Source: an uncultured Prevotellaceae bacterium
Lineage (GTDB): Bacteria; Bacteroidota; Bacteroidia; Bacteroidales; Bacteroidaceae
Length of the DNA: 46,748 nt
Direction of reading: 5' to 3'
NCBI GenBank assembly: GCA_902768105.1
Contig: CACXJZ010000026.1
Span: forward strand, 1 to 46,748
Shown here one piece after another: positions 18,867 to 28,889 of the stretch. The position numbers and the translations under genes were made by a program. Under the pieces are notes generated by a model. That model was not told the origin of the DNA, ran no database searches, and saw only the letters and a program-made list of their open reading frames with translations. Positions within the stretch are counted from its first letter, which is position 1, and each line of letters opens with the position of its first letter.

Positions 18867-20138
18867 ATGCTATACTACCTGTTCCGCTTTTTAGAAGAGT
18901 ACAACATTCCGGGTGCACACATCTGGAGTTACATTTCGTTCCGTTCATTGTTGGCACTCATCCTGTCACTCATCATCTCGGCATGGTTCGGTGAGAAGTT
19001 CATCAAATGGATGAAACGCCGTAATATCTCCGAGACTGCACGCGACGTCAGCATTGACCCGTTTGGAGTAGAAAAGAAAGGCGTTCCCACTATGGGAGGT
19101 GTCATCATCATGGTAGCCATTCTCGTTCCCGTGCTGCTGTTAGGACGTATGCGTAACATCTACCTGATTCTGATGATTATCACAACCGTATGGCTGGGAT
19201 TTCTCGGATTCCTCGATGACTACATCAAGATATTTAAACAAAAGAAAGACGGTCTGAAGGGCAAGTACAAGATTGTCGGGCAGGTCAGCATCGGCTTTAT
19301 CGTCGGTTTGGTGTTATGGCTTAGCCCAGATGCAGTGGTACGTGAGAACATCAATGTAGCACAACAAAACCAGGAAGTGGTCGTCAAGCATAAGACAGAA
19401 CCCGTTAAGTCGCTTCAGACTACAATACCCTTCATCAAGAATCACAACCTAAACTATTCGGACATCATGTCGTTCTGCGGCAAACACAAGGTGGCTGCCG
19501 GATGGATTCTGTTTGTTATCATGACCATTATCGTTGTGACCGCCGTTTCTAATGGTGCCAACCTGAACGACGGTATGGACGGTATGTGTGCAGGCAACTC
19601 CGCCATCATAGGCGTGGCACTGGTCATATTGGCCTACGTGTCTGCCCACATCGGTTATGCAGCCTACTTCGACATCATGTATATTCCGGGGTCTCAGGAA
19701 CTGGTGGTATTCCTCAGTGCCTTCATCGGAGCCATGATTGGTTTCTTGTGGTACAACGCCTATCCTGCCCAGGTTTTCATGGGCGACACAGGCTCACTGA
19801 TGATTGGCGGTATCATCGGCGTGTGTGCCGTCATCATCCACAAGGAACTGCTACTGCCCATTCTTTGCGGCATATTCTTCATAGAAAGCCTCAGTGTCAT
19901 CATCCAGACACAATGGTTCAAGATACAGAAGAAAAAAGGCAAACGAGTACGCGTCTTCCGCGCAACTCCCATTCACGACACGTTCCGTCGGCTCGACTCG
20001 CAGCTTGACGCAACGAGTACCTATCTGTTGAAGGGCTGGCCTCACCGTCCTTTCCATGAGTCAAAGATTACCATCCGCTTCTGGATTACGACCATCATAT
20101 TAGCAGCATTGACCATTATAACATTGAAGATAAGATGA
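18867..20138 (+). CDS. mraY: Phospho-MurNAc-pentapeptide transferase
   Basis: A 423-residue integral membrane enzyme that makes lipid I from UDP-MurNAc-pentapeptide and undecaprenyl phosphate. Family motifs: KKGVPTMGGVIIM, GFLDDYIK (catalytic DD), NGANLNDGMDGMCAG and GDTGSLMIGG. About ten hydrophobic helices. It carries a polar insertion at about residues 155-205 between two helices, which accounts for being 60 residues longer than E. coli MraY and is usual in Bacteroidetes. Overlaps murD by four bases. Confidence 0.97.
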   Translation: MLYYLFRFLEEYNIPGAHIWSYISFRSLLALILSLIISAWFGEKFIKWMKRRNISETARDVSIDPFGVEKKGVPTMGGVIIMVAILVPVLLLGRMRNIYLILMIITTVWLGFLGFLDDYIKIFKQKKDGLKGKYKIVGQVSIGFIVGLVLWLSPDAVVRENINVAQQNQEVVVKHKTEPVKSLQTTIPFIKNHNLNYSDIMSFCGKHKVAAGWILFVIMTIIVVTAVSNGANLNDGMDGMCAGNSAIIGVALVILAYVSAHIGYAAYFDIMYIPGSQELVVFLSAFIGAMIGFLWYNAYPAQVFMGDTGSLMIGGIIGVCAVIIHKELLLPILCGIFFIESLSVIIQTQWFKIQKKKGKRVRVFRATPIHDTFRRLDSQLDATSTYLLKGWPHRPFHESKITIRFWITTIILAALTIITLKIR

Positions 20139-21466
20139 AAAAGATTGCGATATTAGGTGCTGGCGAGAGCGGTGCAGGAGCTGCCGTATTAGCCAAGAAA
20201 GAGGGTTTCGACGTGTTTGTGTCTGACATGTCGAAGATTCACGACAAATACAAGAAGTTGCTCGACAATCATCAGATTGAGTGGGAAGAAGGGCAGCACA
20301 CAGAGTCGCGCATCCTAGATGCCGACGAGATTATCAAGAGCCCGGGCATCCCCGAAACGGCTCCTATGGTTGTTAAAGCCAAGGAGCGCGGCATCGGCAT
20401 CATCAGCGAAATAGAGTTTGCCGGCCGCTATACTGACTCCAAGATGATTTGCATCACAGGCTCCAACGGCAAGACTACCACCACCAGCCTCATCTATCAC
20501 ATCTTCAAGGCTGCCGGCTACGATGCCGGTCTGGCAGGCAACATCGGCAACTCGCTGGCCCTGCAGGTAGCTGAGGAGCCGCACGAATACTACATCATTG
20601 AGCTGTCTTCATTCCAGTTGGACAACATGTATGACTTCCGTGCCAACATTGCCATCCTGCTGAACATCACGCCCGACCATCTGGATCGTTACGAGAACTG
20701 CATGCAGAACTACGTTGATTCGAAGATGCGCATCATCCAGAACCAGACGCCACAGGATGCGTTCATCTACTGGAACGACGACCCCATCATCAAGCGCGAA
20801 CTGGAGAAGTACGATATCAAGGCCATACAGTACCCGTTCTCGGAACTGAAAGAGAAAGGTTCTATCGGCTACATAGAGGCTGGACAATATACCATTGAGA
20901 AGCCTGAGCCATTTAACATGGAGCAGGAACAGCTCAGTTTGACTGGTAAGCATAACATCTACAACTCACTGGCAGCTGGTATTGCCACCAATATTGCCGG
21001 CATCAAGAAGGAGGTTATCCGCAAGAGTCTCAGTGACTTCCCTGGTGTCGAGCATCGCCTGGAGAAAGTCTGCACCGTGCGTGGTGTACAGTATGTCAAC
21101 GACTCCAAGGCCACCAATGTCGATGCCTGCTGGTACGCGCTCGAATCCATGAAGACCAAGGTGGTGCTCATCATTGGCGGCAAGGACAAGGGCAACGACT
21201 ACGAGCCCATCAAGCCGCTGGTGAAGGAGAAGTGTTCTGCCATCGTCTATCTGGGAGCCGACAACCAGAAGCTTCACGACAATTTCGACGGCATGGGTAT
21301 TCCCGTCCGCGACACTCACTCAATGAAGGACTGTGTGGCAGCCTGCTACGAGCTGGCTCAGCCCGGCGAAACCGTGCTGCTGTCACCCTGCTGTGCCTCG
21401 TTCGACCTGTTTAAGAACATGGAGGATCGTGGTGAGCAGTTTAAGGAACTTGCAAGAAATCTATGA
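20135..21466 (+). CDS. murD: UDP-MurNAc-alanine--D-glutamate ligase
   Basis: A 443-residue cytoplasmic Mur ligase adding D-glutamate. N-terminal Rossmann fold AILGAGESGAGAAVLAKKEGF, ATP site ITGSNGKTTTTSLIYH, and C-terminal INDSKATN-type block (VNDSKATNVDA) plus LIIGGKDKGNDYEPI are standard for MurD. The start overlaps mraY and the stop overlaps ftsW, both by ATGA. Confidence 0.96.
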   Translation: MKKIAILGAGESGAGAAVLAKKEGFDVFVSDMSKIHDKYKKLLDNHQIEWEEGQHTESRILDADEIIKSPGIPETAPMVVKAKERGIGIISEIEFAGRYTDSKMICITGSNGKTTTTSLIYHIFKAAGYDAGLAGNIGNSLALQVAEEPHEYYIIELSSFQLDNMYDFRANIAILLNITPDHLDRYENCMQNYVDSKMRIIQNQTPQDAFIYWNDDPIIKRELEKYDIKAIQYPFSELKEKGSIGYIEAGQYTIEKPEPFNMEQEQLSLTGKHNIYNSLAAGIATNIAGIKKEVIRKSLSDFPGVEHRLEKVCTVRGVQYVNDSKATNVDACWYALESMKTKVVLIIGGKDKGNDYEPIKPLVKEKCSAIVYLGADNQKLHDNFDGMGIPVRDTHSMKDCVAACYELAQPGETVLLSPCCASFDLFKNMEDRGEQFKELARNL

Positions 21467-22728
21467 ACAAAAAGATAGGCAACATATTCAAAGGAGACAA
21501 GGTCATCTGGATGGTGCTCTTCTTTCTCTGTATGATTAGTATCGTCGAGGTATTCTCTGCCTCGTCGGGACTGACCTACAAGAGTCAGGACTTCCTATCC
21601 CCTATACTGAAACATACGGGAACCATCGTCATGGGACTTTTCGTAGCTGTGGTGACGCTTAATATCCCGTGCAAATACTTTAAACTGATGACGCCTTTCC
21701 TGTTGCTCATCTCTTTTGCCACGCTACTTTGGGTACTGATGGGCGGTGAGACCATCAATGGCGCCAATCGCGTCATCGAAATTCCAGGCTTTACCTTCCA
21801 ACCCTCTGAGATAGCCAAGGGAACAATGATTCTGGCCGAGGCACAGATACTCAGCGCCATGCAACGCGAGAGCGGTGCCGACAAAGACGCCTTCAAGTAT
21901 ATTCTCTGGCTGGCATTGCCCATCTGCTTCCTCATCGGACTGGAGAACCTCTCAACGGCAGCCATGCTCTTCGGCATTGTCATCATCATGATGTACATAG
22001 GTCGCGTGTCGTATAAGCAACTCGGCAAGCTGGTCGGTGTTATCGTAGGATGTGCCGTCATCGGTCTTATCATGATCATGCTGCTGGGTCATGCCGAAAC
22101 GCCCGAGGAGACACAGCTCACCAAGACAGAGACCGTCGAACAGCCCCAGAAGAAAGGAAAGGTCGAAAAGCTTTTCCACCGTTTCGACACCTGGAAGGGG
22201 CGTATCATGAACTTCGGAAAGGGCGAAGTCAATCCACAGAAGTACGACCTCGACAAAGATGCACAGGTGGCTCACGCCAACATCGCCATCGTATCGAGCA
22301 ACATCATCGGCAAAGGCCCGGGCAAATCTGTTGAGCGTGATTTCCTGTCTCAGGCCTTCTCTGATTTTATTTATGCCATCATTGTCGAGGAGCTGGGCAT
22401 CCTTGGTGCCGCCTTCGTGGTATTGCTATATGTCATCCTGCTCTACCGTTGCGCACGCATTGCCAGTCGCTGTGAAAACAATTTCCCTGCCCTGCTGGTT
22501 ATGGGTCTCGGACTGCTGTTAGTCATCCAGGCAGTCTTCAACATGATGGTAGCCGTAGGCTTGGCACCCGTTACCGGACAGCCTTTGCCGCTCATCTCCA
22601 AAGGTGGCACATCGACTATCATCAACTGCGCCTATATCGGTGCTATTTTGAGCATCAGTCGCTCTGCAAAAGTGCGTAATGATAAAAAAGAGAAGATAAA
22701 ATTAGCAGAATCGGAAGAAATTTCGTAA
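21463..22728 (+). CDS. ftsW: Lipid II polymerase of the divisome
   Basis: A 421-residue SEDS-family membrane glycosyltransferase that works with the adjacent ftsI product at the septum. Family segments: GANRVIEIPGFTFQPSEIAKG in the first third and VGLAPVTGQPLPLISKGGTSTIINCAYIGAILSISR near the C-terminus; about ten hydrophobic helices. A charged stretch at about residues 205-260 (TPEETQLTKTETVEQPQKKGK...) enlarges the main extracytoplasmic loop. In this cluster the other SEDS protein RodA is absent, supporting the FtsW assignment. Confidence 0.95.
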   Translation: MNKKIGNIFKGDKVIWMVLFFLCMISIVEVFSASSGLTYKSQDFLSPILKHTGTIVMGLFVAVVTLNIPCKYFKLMTPFLLLISFATLLWVLMGGETINGANRVIEIPGFTFQPSEIAKGTMILAEAQILSAMQRESGADKDAFKYILWLALPICFLIGLENLSTAAMLFGIVIIMMYIGRVSYKQLGKLVGVIVGCAVIGLIMIMLLGHAETPEETQLTKTETVEQPQKKGKVEKLFHRFDTWKGRIMNFGKGEVNPQKYDLDKDAQVAHANIAIVSSNIIGKGPGKSVERDFLSQAFSDFIYAIIVEELGILGAAFVVLLYVILLYRCARIASRCENNFPALLVMGLGLLLVIQAVFNMMVAVGLAPVTGQPLPLISKGGTSTIINCAYIGAILSISRSAKVRNDKKEKIKLAESEEIS

Positions 22729-22753
22729 TTTTGCACCCTAGTAATGATATAAT

Positions 22754-23869
22754 ATGAGCGAAAAGTTAAGAGTCATCGTCAGCGGAGGCGGTACAGGGGG
22801 CCACATCTTCCCTGCCGTATCCATAGCCAACGCTATCCGTGCGAAGCAACCCGACGCAGAAATTCTGTTCGTGGGAGCCTTAGGACGCATGGAGATGCAG
22901 CGCGTGCCTGCAGCAGGCTACGAAATAAAAGGTCTGCCCATCTGCGGCTTCGACCGAAAGAACCCGCTGAAGAACGTCAAGGTGCTCTACAAGATATGGA
23001 AGAGCCAGCGCATGGCCAAGCAGATCATCAAGAACTTCCGTCCGATGGTAGCTGTAGGTGTGGGCGGCTACGCCAGTGGTCCTACGCTCAACAAGGCTGC
23101 TGCTATGGGCATTCCCTGCCTCATTCAGGAGCAGAACAGCTATGCCGGCGTTACCAACAAACTGCTGGCCAAAAAAGCCGAGAAGATTTGTGTTGCGTAC
23201 GATGGAATGGAGCGTTTCTTCCCTGCCGACAAGATTATCAAGACCGGCAACCCCGTTCGTCAGGCATTGCTTGACACGACCATCTCCCACGACGAGGCGG
23301 TACGCTCATTTGGTCTCGACCCACAAAAGAAGACCATCCTGCTGGTAGGCGGCAGCCTCGGTGCACGCACTGTCAACGAGAGCGTCCTACAGCACTTGGA
23401 TTTGGTCAAGCAGACTACCGACGTGCAGTTCATCTGGCAGACAGGCAAATATTACAACGCCTCCATCGTGGAGCAGCTGAAGGCTCAGGGGCAACCGAAC
23501 AACCTCGTTGTGACCGATTTCATCAGCGATATGGGCGCTGCATACAAGGCTGCCGACCTCGTCATCAGCCGTGCAGGTGCCAGCAGCATTTCCGAGTTCT
23601 GTCTCATCGGCAAGCCCGTCATCCTCGTACCCAGCCCGAATGTGGCAGAGGACCACCAGACGAAGAACGCGCTGGCACTGGTCAACGTCGATGCCGCGCT
23701 CTATGTCAAGGATGCCGACGCTCCCGCCCAACTACTTGAGCTGGCCATCAAGACCGTCAACGATGAACAGAAACTGGAGTCACTACGTACAAACATTCTC
23801 AAGTTGGCATTACCGGATTCAGCCGATATCATTGCCGACGAAGTTATCAAATTAGCAAAATGGAAATAA
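22754..23869 (+). CDS. murG: Lipid II-forming N-acetylglucosaminyltransferase
   Basis: A 371-residue GT28 enzyme that turns lipid I into lipid II at the inner membrane face. Family blocks: SGGGTGGHIFPAVSIANAIR (residues 10-29), GVGGYASGPTLNKAA, QEQNSYAGVTNKLLA, GGSLGARTVNESV, and VISRAGASSISEF with the UDP-GlcNAc-binding region. The gene overlaps murC by ten bases; start at 22754 gives the usual N-terminus. Confidence 0.97.
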   Translation: MSEKLRVIVSGGGTGGHIFPAVSIANAIRAKQPDAEILFVGALGRMEMQRVPAAGYEIKGLPICGFDRKNPLKNVKVLYKIWKSQRMAKQIIKNFRPMVAVGVGGYASGPTLNKAAAMGIPCLIQEQNSYAGVTNKLLAKKAEKICVAYDGMERFFPADKIIKTGNPVRQALLDTTISHDEAVRSFGLDPQKKTILLVGGSLGARTVNESVLQHLDLVKQTTDVQFIWQTGKYYNASIVEQLKAQGQPNNLVVTDFISDMGAAYKAADLVISRAGASSISEFCLIGKPVILVPSPNVAEDHQTKNALALVNVDAALYVKDADAPAQLLELAIKTVNDEQKLESLRTNILKLALPDSADIIADEVIKLAKWK

Positions 23870-25233
23870 AAGATATCAAAGCAGTATATTTCGTAGGTGC
23901 AGGCGGTATTGGCATGAGCGCCATCGCCCGTTACTTCATCAGTCGTGGAATGGTGGTTGCAGGCTACGACAAGACACCCAGCGACCTCACCCGTCAGTTG
24001 GAGAAGGAAGGCATGCTCATCCATTATGAGGAGAACGTCGATGATATTCCGCAGGCTTGCCGACAGAAGAAATCCTGCCTTGTCATCTATACGCCGGCCA
24101 TTCCTGCCGACCATAAGGAGCTGCAGTATTTCCAGAAGAAAGGCTTTGAAATTCAGAAGCGTGCACAGGTGCTGGGTACGCTGACCAGGAAACATAAAGG
24201 CCTCTGTGTGGCAGGCACACACGGCAAGACAACCACTTCGACCATGTGTGCTCACATCATGCACCAGAGCCATTTGGACTGCAACGCCTTTCTGGGCGGC
24301 ATCTCCAAGAACTACGGCACCAACTACATCCTCAGCAAGTCCGACTACGTGGTCATCGAAGCCGATGAGTTCGACCGCTCCTTCCACTGGCTACGCCCGT
24401 GGATGAGCGTCATCACCGCCACCGACCCTGACCATCTGGACATCTACGGCACCAAGGAGGCATATCTCGAGAGCTTCCGCCACTATACTGAACTCATCCA
24501 GCCCGGCGGTACCCTCATCATACATCGCGACCTCGAGATGCAGGAACACCTGCAGGAGGGGGTACACCGTTACGACTACGCACTCACCGAGGGTGACTTC
24601 CACGCTGAGAACATCAAGATTGAGAACGGCGAGATTACGTTCGACTTCGTATCACCCATTGAGACCATACGTCACATCGAACTAGGACAGCCCGTGCCCA
24701 TCAACATCGAGAACGCCGTCGCTGCAATGGCGATGGCACAGCTGGCAGGCTGCACGGCCGAGGAACTGAGCTACGGCATGAAGACCTATGGAGGCGTTGA
24801 CCGCCGTTTCGACTTCAAGATTAAGACCGACAAGCTGGTGTTCCTCTCCGACTACGCCCACCACCCGAAAGAGATATTCCACAGCGCACGCAGTATTCGT
24901 GAGCTGTATCGCGACCGTAAGGTCACAGCCATCTTCCAGCCTCATCTCTACACCCGCACCCGCGACTTCTACAAGGAGTTTGCTGAGGCACTGAGTCAGC
25001 TGGACGAGGTCATACTCACAGAAATATATCCTGCCCGTGAGCAGCCCATCGAGGGAGTGACGTCGCAACTCATCTACGACAACCTGCGTCCTGGCGTAGA
25101 GAAGCAGCTCATCCGCAAGGATGACGTGCTCGACTTCGTAAAGGGCCGCACGTTCGACGTGCTTATCGTGCTCGGCGCAGGCGACCTGGACAACTACGTG
25201 CCACAGATAACAAAGATATTAAACAATAAATGA
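23860..25233 (+). CDS. murC: UDP-MurNAc--L-alanine ligase
   Basis: A 457-residue cytoplasmic Mur ligase for the first peptide residue. Rossmann fold FVGAGGIGMSAIARYFISRG, ATP site VAGTHGKTTTSTM, EADEFDRSF, and C-terminal DYAHHPKEI plus FQPHLYTRTRDF are diagnostic of MurC. The ATG lies within the end of murG; the stop overlaps the ftsQ start (ATGA). Confidence 0.97.
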   Translation: MEIKDIKAVYFVGAGGIGMSAIARYFISRGMVVAGYDKTPSDLTRQLEKEGMLIHYEENVDDIPQACRQKKSCLVIYTPAIPADHKELQYFQKKGFEIQKRAQVLGTLTRKHKGLCVAGTHGKTTTSTMCAHIMHQSHLDCNAFLGGISKNYGTNYILSKSDYVVIEADEFDRSFHWLRPWMSVITATDPDHLDIYGTKEAYLESFRHYTELIQPGGTLIIHRDLEMQEHLQEGVHRYDYALTEGDFHAENIKIENGEITFDFVSPIETIRHIELGQPVPINIENAVAAMAMAQLAGCTAEELSYGMKTYGGVDRRFDFKIKTDKLVFLSDYAHHPKEIFHSARSIRELYRDRKVTAIFQPHLYTRTRDFYKEFAEALSQLDEVILTEIYPAREQPIEGVTSQLIYDNLRPGVEKQLIRKDDVLDFVKGRTFDVLIVLGAGDLDNYVPQITKILNNK

Positions 25234-25985
25234 CAGTCAACTGGAAGAAAACAGCCGTCGTCGTACTCGATATTGCCATTGCAGTGTATCTGGTACTCGC
25301 CATCACCGCGTTCAACAAACCCGATGAGTTGGGGACGGTATGCTCTGAAGTCAAGATTGACATCCAGCGTGACTTGACCGACGGGTTCCTCAATGCCGAA
25401 GAGGTCAAGAAGTTCTTGGAACATAACAAGATATACCCATTGGCCAAGCCCATGAGTGAGATTGATACGCGCCGCATTGAGGACGTGCTCCGGCAGAGTC
25501 CCTTCGTCGAGACTGCCGAGTGCTATAAGACGCAGGGCGGCAACATCCGTATCACCCTGACGCAGAAGACGCCCATCATCCGTGTCATAGCCGACAATGG
25601 TGACGACTACTACATTGACAATCATGGCTCTATGATGTCGAACTCACGCTACCCCAGCAACCTCATCATTGCTACGGGCCACATCAACAAGCAGTTTGCC
25701 AAGAAGGTGCTGACGCCCATCGGCAATATGCTTGTCAAAAACGAGTTCTGGCAGAACCAGATTGAACAGATCAACGTGCTCCCTGACGGTACTTTGGAGA
25801 TTGTTCCACGCGTCGGCGAACACATCATCTATCTTGGCAGCCCCGCTAACATGGAGAAAAAACTTGAACGTCTGGAGAAGTTCTACCGCTACGGACTGAG
25901 CGAGGCCGGCTGGAACAAGTACTCCTACATCAGCGTGGAGTTTGACAATCAGATTATTTGCAAGAAAAAACAAAAACATATATAA
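25230..25985 (+). CDS. ftsQ: FtsQ-like division protein
   Basis: A 251-residue bitopic protein with a short cytoplasmic tail, a transmembrane helix at about residues 8-27 (AVVVLDIAIAVYLVLAITAF) and a periplasmic part with a POTRA-like segment (residues 35-110; RRIEDVLRQSPFVETAECYKTQGGNIRITLTQKTPII). FtsQ proteins are poorly conserved; the place between murC and ftsA, the size and topology support the call. The stop falls one base before the ftsA ATG. Confidence 0.88.
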   Translation: MTVNWKKTAVVVLDIAIAVYLVLAITAFNKPDELGTVCSEVKIDIQRDLTDGFLNAEEVKKFLEHNKIYPLAKPMSEIDTRRIEDVLRQSPFVETAECYKTQGGNIRITLTQKTPIIRVIADNGDDYYIDNHGSMMSNSRYPSNLIIATGHINKQFAKKVLTPIGNMLVKNEFWQNQIEQINVLPDGTLEIVPRVGEHIIYLGSPANMEKKLERLEKFYRYGLSEAGWNKYSYISVEFDNQIICKKKQKHI

Positions 25986-25986
25986 G

Positions 25987-27432
25987 ATGGCAAAGGACTT
26001 TATCGTAGCTATTGAACTCGGTTCATCAAAGATGACCGGTATTGCGGGAAAGAAGAATCTCGATGGCAGCATCCAGGTGCTTGCCGTGGTCAAGGAAGAC
26101 TCGTCTTCATTCATCCGGAAGGGTGTGGTCTATAACATTGAGAAGACTGCACAATGCCTCACCAACATCGTGAAGAAGTTGACAACGCAGCTGAAAATGG
26201 AGATCACACAGGTGTATGTGGGCATTGGCGGCCAGTCGATACGCAGCGTACGCAATATCATCGCCAAGGACCTGCCTGCCGACACGCAAGTGACACAGGA
26301 TATGGTCATCGAGCTGATGGATTCCAACCGCAATATGCAATATGCCGACCAGGAGCTCATCGACGTAGCCGTTCAGGAGTACAAGGTCGATTCCCAGTAT
26401 CAGATTGAACCTGTGGGCATACAGTGCACGCACCTGGAGGGCAATTTTCTCAACATCCTGCAGCGCAAGGCGTTCTACAAGAGCCTCAACGCCTGTTTCG
26501 AGAATGCTGAGATAGGCATTGCCGAGCTCTATCTCGCTCCGCTGGCACTTGCCGACAGCGTACTCACGGAGTCTGAGAAACGTTCCGGTTGCGCCTTGGT
26601 TGACATCGGTGCCGACACCACCACTGTTTCGGTATATTACAAGAACATCCTGCGCCACTTGGCCGTCATCCCCCTCGGCTCCAACAACATCACCAAGGAC
26701 ATTGCCTCCTTGCAGATGGAAGAGCAGGATGCCGAGAAGATGAAGTTGAAGTATGCCTGCGCCTATACCGACAACAACGAGATTGACAACAACATGAAAT
26801 ACTCCATTGACCCCGAGCGTCAGGTGGAGAGCCGTAAGTTCATCGAGATTGTCGAGGGCCGTCTGGAGGAAATCATTGAGAACGTGTGGTACCAGATACC
26901 TAACGACTACTACGACAAACTCCTGGGCGGCATCATCCTTACAGGTGGCGGTTCGAACATGAAGGACATCGAAAAGGCCTTCCGCAACCACACCCACATC
27001 GATAAGATACGCCTTGCAAAGTTCGTCACACAGACCATTACGTCAAGCATCCCCGAGGTCAATGCCAAGGACGGCACCATGAACACCGTGCTGGGCTTGC
27101 TGGCTAAGGGCGACCAGAACTGCGCAGGCAACAGCATCGACCCCAACCGCGACCTTTTCGACATGAAGCAGGCGGGCACCGTTAGCACCGAGCCTCGCAG
27201 GGTGCGCCAGGCTGCTGAGACCGAGGCAGGCGTCATCCGTACGGAGCGTGAGAAGCAGCTTGCCGAGGAGGAAGCCCGTCGCAAGAAGGAAGAGGAAGAC
27301 CGCATTGCACGTCAGCAGGCTGAGGAAGAAGCCCGTGAGCAGGCTCGCATCAAGAAGGAGAACAGCTTCTGGAACAAGGCCTTCAAGGGCATCAAGAAGT
27401 TTGGAAGCAAGATGATAGAGGATGAAGAATAA
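25987..27432 (+). CDS. ftsA: Cell division ATPase FtsA
   Basis: An actin-fold protein of 481 residues that ties FtsZ to the membrane. Blocks: IVAIELGSSKMTGIAGKK at the N-terminus, VDIGADTTTVSVYY (phosphate loop) and GIILTGGGSNMKDIEKAF. The chosen ATG follows the ftsQ stop by one base; a frame open from 25942 would overlap ftsQ. Unlike E. coli FtsA it has a long charged linker (about residues 415-460, runs of E, R, K, A likely helical) before a C-terminal amphipathic helix (SFWNKAFKGIKKFGSKMI), the membrane-targeting sequence. Confidence 0.96.
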   Translation: MAKDFIVAIELGSSKMTGIAGKKNLDGSIQVLAVVKEDSSSFIRKGVVYNIEKTAQCLTNIVKKLTTQLKMEITQVYVGIGGQSIRSVRNIIAKDLPADTQVTQDMVIELMDSNRNMQYADQELIDVAVQEYKVDSQYQIEPVGIQCTHLEGNFLNILQRKAFYKSLNACFENAEIGIAELYLAPLALADSVLTESEKRSGCALVDIGADTTTVSVYYKNILRHLAVIPLGSNNITKDIASLQMEEQDAEKMKLKYACAYTDNNEIDNNMKYSIDPERQVESRKFIEIVEGRLEEIIENVWYQIPNDYYDKLLGGIILTGGGSNMKDIEKAFRNHTHIDKIRLAKFVTQTITSSIPEVNAKDGTMNTVLGLLAKGDQNCAGNSIDPNRDLFDMKQAGTVSTEPRRVRQAAETEAGVIRTEREKQLAEEEARRKKEEEDRIARQQAEEEAREQARIKKENSFWNKAFKGIKKFGSKMIEDEE

Positions 27433-27440
27433 GCCTAATT

Positions 27441-27461
27441 GTAAACTGTAAAATGTAAATT
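27441..27461 (+). repeat. Heptad spacer before ftsZ
   Basis: Three perfect-length tandem units GTAAACT, GTAAAAT, GTAAATT fill the ftsA-ftsZ gap and end four bases before the ftsZ ATG. No purine-rich Shine-Dalgarno is seen there; AT-rich leaders are usual in Bacteroidetes. Confidence 0.6.
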
Positions 27462-27464
27462 ATT

Positions 27465-28787
27465 ATGATGGACAACAACATATTACTCGACTTCGGTGAG
27501 CCCGAAAAAGAGAACAGCATCATTAAAGTGATTGGCGTAGGTGGCGGCGGCGGTAATGCCGTGAACCACATGTATCGCGAGGGCATACACGACGTGACCT
27601 TCGTGCTTTGTAATACTGACAATCAGGCACTCAATGACTCCCCCGTGCCCGTTCATCTGCAACTGGGCAAGGAAGGACTCGGCGCCGGCAACAAGCCCGA
27701 ACGCGCCCGCGCTGCCGCAGAGGAGAGCCTTGACGATATCAAGAGCATGCTCAACGACGGCACCCGCATGGCCTTCATCACGGCTGGTATGGGCGGTGGT
27801 ACCGGTACAGGTGCTGCACCGGTTATTGCCCGTGTCTCTAAGGAGATGGGTATCCTCACCGTCGGCATCGTCACTATCCCCTTCCGTTTCGAGGGCGACC
27901 GTAAAATTGACCAGGCACTCGACGGTGTCGAGGAGATGTCGAAGCATGTCGATGCACTCCTTGTTATTAATAATGAACGCCTGCGCGAGATATATCCTGA
28001 GCTGACTGTGCTCGATGCCTTCGGCAAAGCCGACGACACGCTGTCGGTAGCAGCTAAGTCAATCGCTGAGATTATCACCGTTCACGGACTCATCAACCTC
28101 GACTTCAACGACGTGAAGACCGTGCTCAAGGATGGTGGTGTAGCCATTATGTCAACGGGTTACGGCGAAGGCGAGGGCCGCGTGAAGAAGGCTATCGACG
28201 ATGCCCTGAACTCTCCGCTGCTCAACGACAACGACGTGTTCAACTCAAAGAAGATTCTGCTCAGCATCTCGTTTGCCGGCAACAAGGACGGCACGGGTTC
28301 GCTGATGATGGAGGAGATGAACGATGTCAACGACTTCATGGCCAAGTTCGGTGACTTCGAAATCAAGTGGGGTCTCGCTACTGACCCCGAGCTGGGCAAG
28401 AAAGTTAAGGTGACCATCCTTGCTACCGGTTTCGGCATCAATAACGTCGATGGTATGAACAGCCACCTGAAGAAGCACTCGCAGGAGGAGGCCAACCGTC
28501 TGGCCGAGGAGCAGGAGCGCGCTGCAAAACGTGAGGACCGTCGTCAGCAGTATTACGGCAACGAGGGCACCAACAAGCGCTACAAGCGTCGTCCACACAT
28601 CTACCTCTTCCGTCCGGAAGACCTTGACAACGACGATGTCATCTCTGCCGTAGAGTCAACGCCGACCTACAAGCGTACGCGTGAGATTCTGGAGAGCATC
28701 AGCAGCCAGCGTGGCGACAAGGAACAGGAGTCCAAGGGCGCAGAGCAGGATGTCGAGGCCATTCAGGGCACCATCAAGTTTGCATAA
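27465..28787 (+). CDS. ftsZ: Cell division GTPase FtsZ
   Basis: The tubulin-like GTPase that forms the division ring; 440 residues. GTP-binding blocks: GVGGGGGNAVNHMY, the tubulin signature GMGGGTGTGAAPV and the T7-loop region LDFNDVKTVLKDGG. Residues 325-430 are a variable charged linker. The C-terminal peptide ends IQGTIKFA instead of the E. coli-type tail, which is not unusual in this phylum. Two ATGs stand side by side (27465 and 27468). Last gene of the dcw run, followed by a strong terminator. Confidence 0.97.
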   Translation: MMDNNILLDFGEPEKENSIIKVIGVGGGGGNAVNHMYREGIHDVTFVLCNTDNQALNDSPVPVHLQLGKEGLGAGNKPERARAAAEESLDDIKSMLNDGTRMAFITAGMGGGTGTGAAPVIARVSKEMGILTVGIVTIPFRFEGDRKIDQALDGVEEMSKHVDALLVINNERLREIYPELTVLDAFGKADDTLSVAAKSIAEIITVHGLINLDFNDVKTVLKDGGVAIMSTGYGEGEGRVKKAIDDALNSPLLNDNDVFNSKKILLSISFAGNKDGTGSLMMEEMNDVNDFMAKFGDFEIKWGLATDPELGKKVKVTILATGFGINNVDGMNSHLKKHSQEEANRLAEEQERAAKREDRRQQYYGNEGTNKRYKRRPHIYLFRPEDLDNDDVISAVESTPTYKRTREILESISSQRGDKEQESKGAEQDVEAIQGTIKFA

Positions 28788-28815
28788 CAATACTTTACTT
28801 GATATATTACCGTCA

Positions 28816-28855
28816 GGGGGGCGACCGTAAGCAGGTCGTCCCCCCTAGCTTTTTC
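28816..28855 (+). terminator. Terminator of the dcw cluster
   Basis: An 11-bp GC-rich stem (28816-28826 with 28834-28844, one G-U) with a seven-base loop, followed closely by CTTTTT. It lies 29 bases after the ftsZ stop, between ftsZ and the converging recO gene. Confidence 0.88.
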
Positions 28856-28889
28856 CACAGTTTGCTACATTGGGTGGAGAATAGCCTCG